Assembly: GCA_041166085.1 (NCBI GenBank)
Contig: JBEEFP010000101.1
Location: forward strand, 1 to 64,000
Length of the DNA: 64,000 nucleotides
Direction of reading: 5' to 3'
Origin: JBEEFP01 sp041166085
Lineage (GTDB): Bacteria; Actinomycetota; Acidimicrobiia; Acidimicrobiales; JAFATL01
Position 1 is the stretch's first letter. Each line of letters opens with the position of its first letter. The position numbers and the translations under genes are program-made. Of this stretch, positions 63,007-64,000 are shown in pieces. The notes beneath the pieces were generated by a model, which worked only from the letters and a program-made list of their open reading frames with translations, searched no databases and was not told where the DNA came from.

Positions 63007-63777
63007 CTAGCTGGAGCGCCACCAGGGCAGGTGGGCGCCGTGGCGGACGGCGGCCAGGAGCACGACCAGCGCGGCCAGGTCGGCCAGCTGCTGGGTCGCC
63101 CCGAGCAGGTCACCGGCGACGCCGCCGAGGGTCCGTCGGGCGTAGGCGGCCATGCCCACGCCCACCATGGCCACCACCGCGGCGGCGGGCAGGCTCCAGG
63201 CACCGAGGGTCACCGCCGCGATCACCATCCCGGCCGCCGCGCCCAACGCGGCGTCGGCGGGCACGAGCCCCCGCACCGACGACGCCGCCAGCCCCTCCTC
63301 CCCCGCCGCCGGCACCAGCCCCATGAGCGCGACGGCGCAGGCCCGACTCACCGCGTGGACCGCGGGGAGCACGGCGAACGCCTCCGCGGTGGACAGCGCG
63401 CCAGTCGACGCGGTGCGGATGAGCAGGGCGAGCACCAACGCGATGACGCCGTAGGTCCCATGGGTCGGATCGTCGAGGATGCGCAGTCGCTCCTCGCGCG
63501 ACCAGCCGCCGGCCGCGTCCGCCGTGTCGGCCAGCCCGTCCTCGTGGAACGCGCCGGTGAGAAGGACCTGCACGGCAACCGCCACGGACGCGGCAACGAG
63601 CGGCGGTCCGAGCCAGCTCGCAATCCAGTACACAAGAGCGCCTGCGAGGCCGACCAGGGCGCCCACCGCGGCGAACCAACGCACCGCCGCCGATGGCGGA
63701 GGGCCCGGCGTGCGCCGACCGACAGGGACGCGGGTGAGGAACCCGACCGCGTCGAGGAAGTCGGTCACAGTCCCCAT
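63007..63777 (-). CDS. cobS: Adenosylcobinamide-GDP ribazoletransferase CobS
   Basis: The 256-residue membrane protein of the last cobalamin step has FLTRVPVG near the start. It also has TGAFHEDGLADTADAAGGW with DDPTHGTYG, the metal-binding motif of the family, and several hydrophobic helices. It overlaps the end of cobT; a GTG at 63768 forming GTGA with the cobT stop is an alternative start. Confidence 0.92.
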   Translation of the reverse strand: MGTVTDFLDAVGFLTRVPVGRRTPGPPPSAAVRWFAAVGALVGLAGALVYWIASWLGPPLVAASVAVAVQVLLTGAFHEDGLADTADAAGGWSREERLRILDDPTHGTYGVIALVLALLIRTASTGALSTAEAFAVLPAVHAVSRACAVALMGLVPAAGEEGLAASSVRGLVPADAALGAAAGMVIAAVTLGAWSLPAAAVVAMVGVGMAAYARRTLGGVAGDLLGATQQLADLAALVVLLAAVRHGAHLPWWRSS

Positions 63778-64000
63778 TCGGCGAACGTCGCCACCTCGGT
63801 CACCGCCGCCGCCGCCATGCGGACGATGGTCAACGCGAGCAGGGCGCCGCTCCCCTCGCCCAGGCGGAGGTCGAGGTCGAGCAGCGGCTCGAGACCGAGG
63901 CGCGCGAGGAGACGGCCGTGACCGGCCTCGGACGAGCGATGCGCGGCCAGGCAGTGGTCGAGGGCCCCCGTGCACTCGACGGCGAGGGGCGCCAGCGCGG
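63765..64000 (-). CDS. cobT: CobT, 3-prime end only
   Basis: The last 77 codons and stop are visible; the gene runs off the right edge. The text HRSSEAGHGRLLARLGL and LRLGEGSGALLALTIVRMAA matches the C-terminus of nicotinate-nucleotide:dimethylbenzimidazole phosphoribosyltransferase, including the GEGSGA segment. It supplies ribazole phosphate to CobS, consistent with the operon. Confidence 0.9.
   Translation of the reverse strand, partial: ALAPLAVECTGALDHCLAAHRSSEAGHGRLLARLGLEPLLDLDLRLGEGSGALLALTIVRMAAAAVTEVATFAEWGL

Overview
The window is high-GC actinobacterial chromosome with no plasmid, phage or transposase genes. The minus strand carries a backbone long known to be syntenic across Actinomycetota: thrS-HIT, pgsA-acyltransferase-PimA-like, pdxS-pdxT-yebC-ruvC-ruvA-ruvB, queA-tgt-yajC-secD-secF-apt-relA, hisS-aspS-rarA-alaS-ruvX-mltG-aroE. 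A mycothiol-ligase-like protein, a phosphatidylinositol-mannoside-type lipid cluster, an F420 reductase and type IV pilus ATPases sit beside it. Together these suggest a member of the Acidimicrobiia or a close relative; that assignment is inferred from gene content, not from rRNA.

Layout. 1-5.9 kb: type IV pilus assembly genes (DUF4388 protein, PilB, PilT, PilC). They end in a class-I cyclic-di-GMP riboswitch whose target gene starts just off the left edge. 5.9-25.7 kb: housekeeping block (aroE to queA), interrupted by one AbiEi-like gene. 25.7-27 kb: a membrane-anchored ECF sigma factor and a tiny exported protein. 27-33.7 kb: ruvBAC, peroxiredoxin, yebC, vitamin B6 synthesis, HtpX and LemA. 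33.8-36.2 kb: an LPXTG surface protein and a lipoprotein. 36.4-40.8 kb: phospholipid/PIM-type genes with a plus-strand insert (Nudix, nucleotidyltransferase, small basic protein). 40.85-51.9 kb: accessory plus-strand block (EF-G-like GTPase, DinB protein), a minus-strand CHAP/Calx-beta exoprotein, and a four-gene oxidoreductase module. 51.9-60.7 kb: HIT, thrS, metalloprotease, MshC-like ligase, NpdG, DUF6285/phosphotransferase pair and an M23 protein. 60.7-64 kb: OmpR-type regulator, membrane HD-GYP protein, cobS and the end of cobT.

Three themes stand out. First, cyclic-di-GMP: a riboswitch, MshEN-type N-terminal domains on both pilus ATPases and an HD-GYP protein suggest layered control of pili. 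Second, a GCGAGC-rich repeat family recurs exactly at gene borders (near ruvX, ruvA, yebC, the PimA-like gene, the CHAP gene, thrS and the DUF6285 gene). In several places the start or stop of the neighbouring gene is itself tandemly duplicated. Third, the module at 45.1-51.9 kb encodes an OYE-like flavoprotein without the usual catalytic His/Tyr, a SURNod19-like exoprotein with a cupredoxin tail, a Tat-exported amidohydrolase, and a PVA-dehydrogenase-like quinoprotein fused to a second cupredoxin. It looks like a copper-linked extracytoplasmic oxidation system of unknown substrate.

No intergenic stretch exceeds about 300 bases. I saw no tRNA, rRNA, CRISPR array or insertion sequence. All homology statements come from reading motifs; no database search was run.
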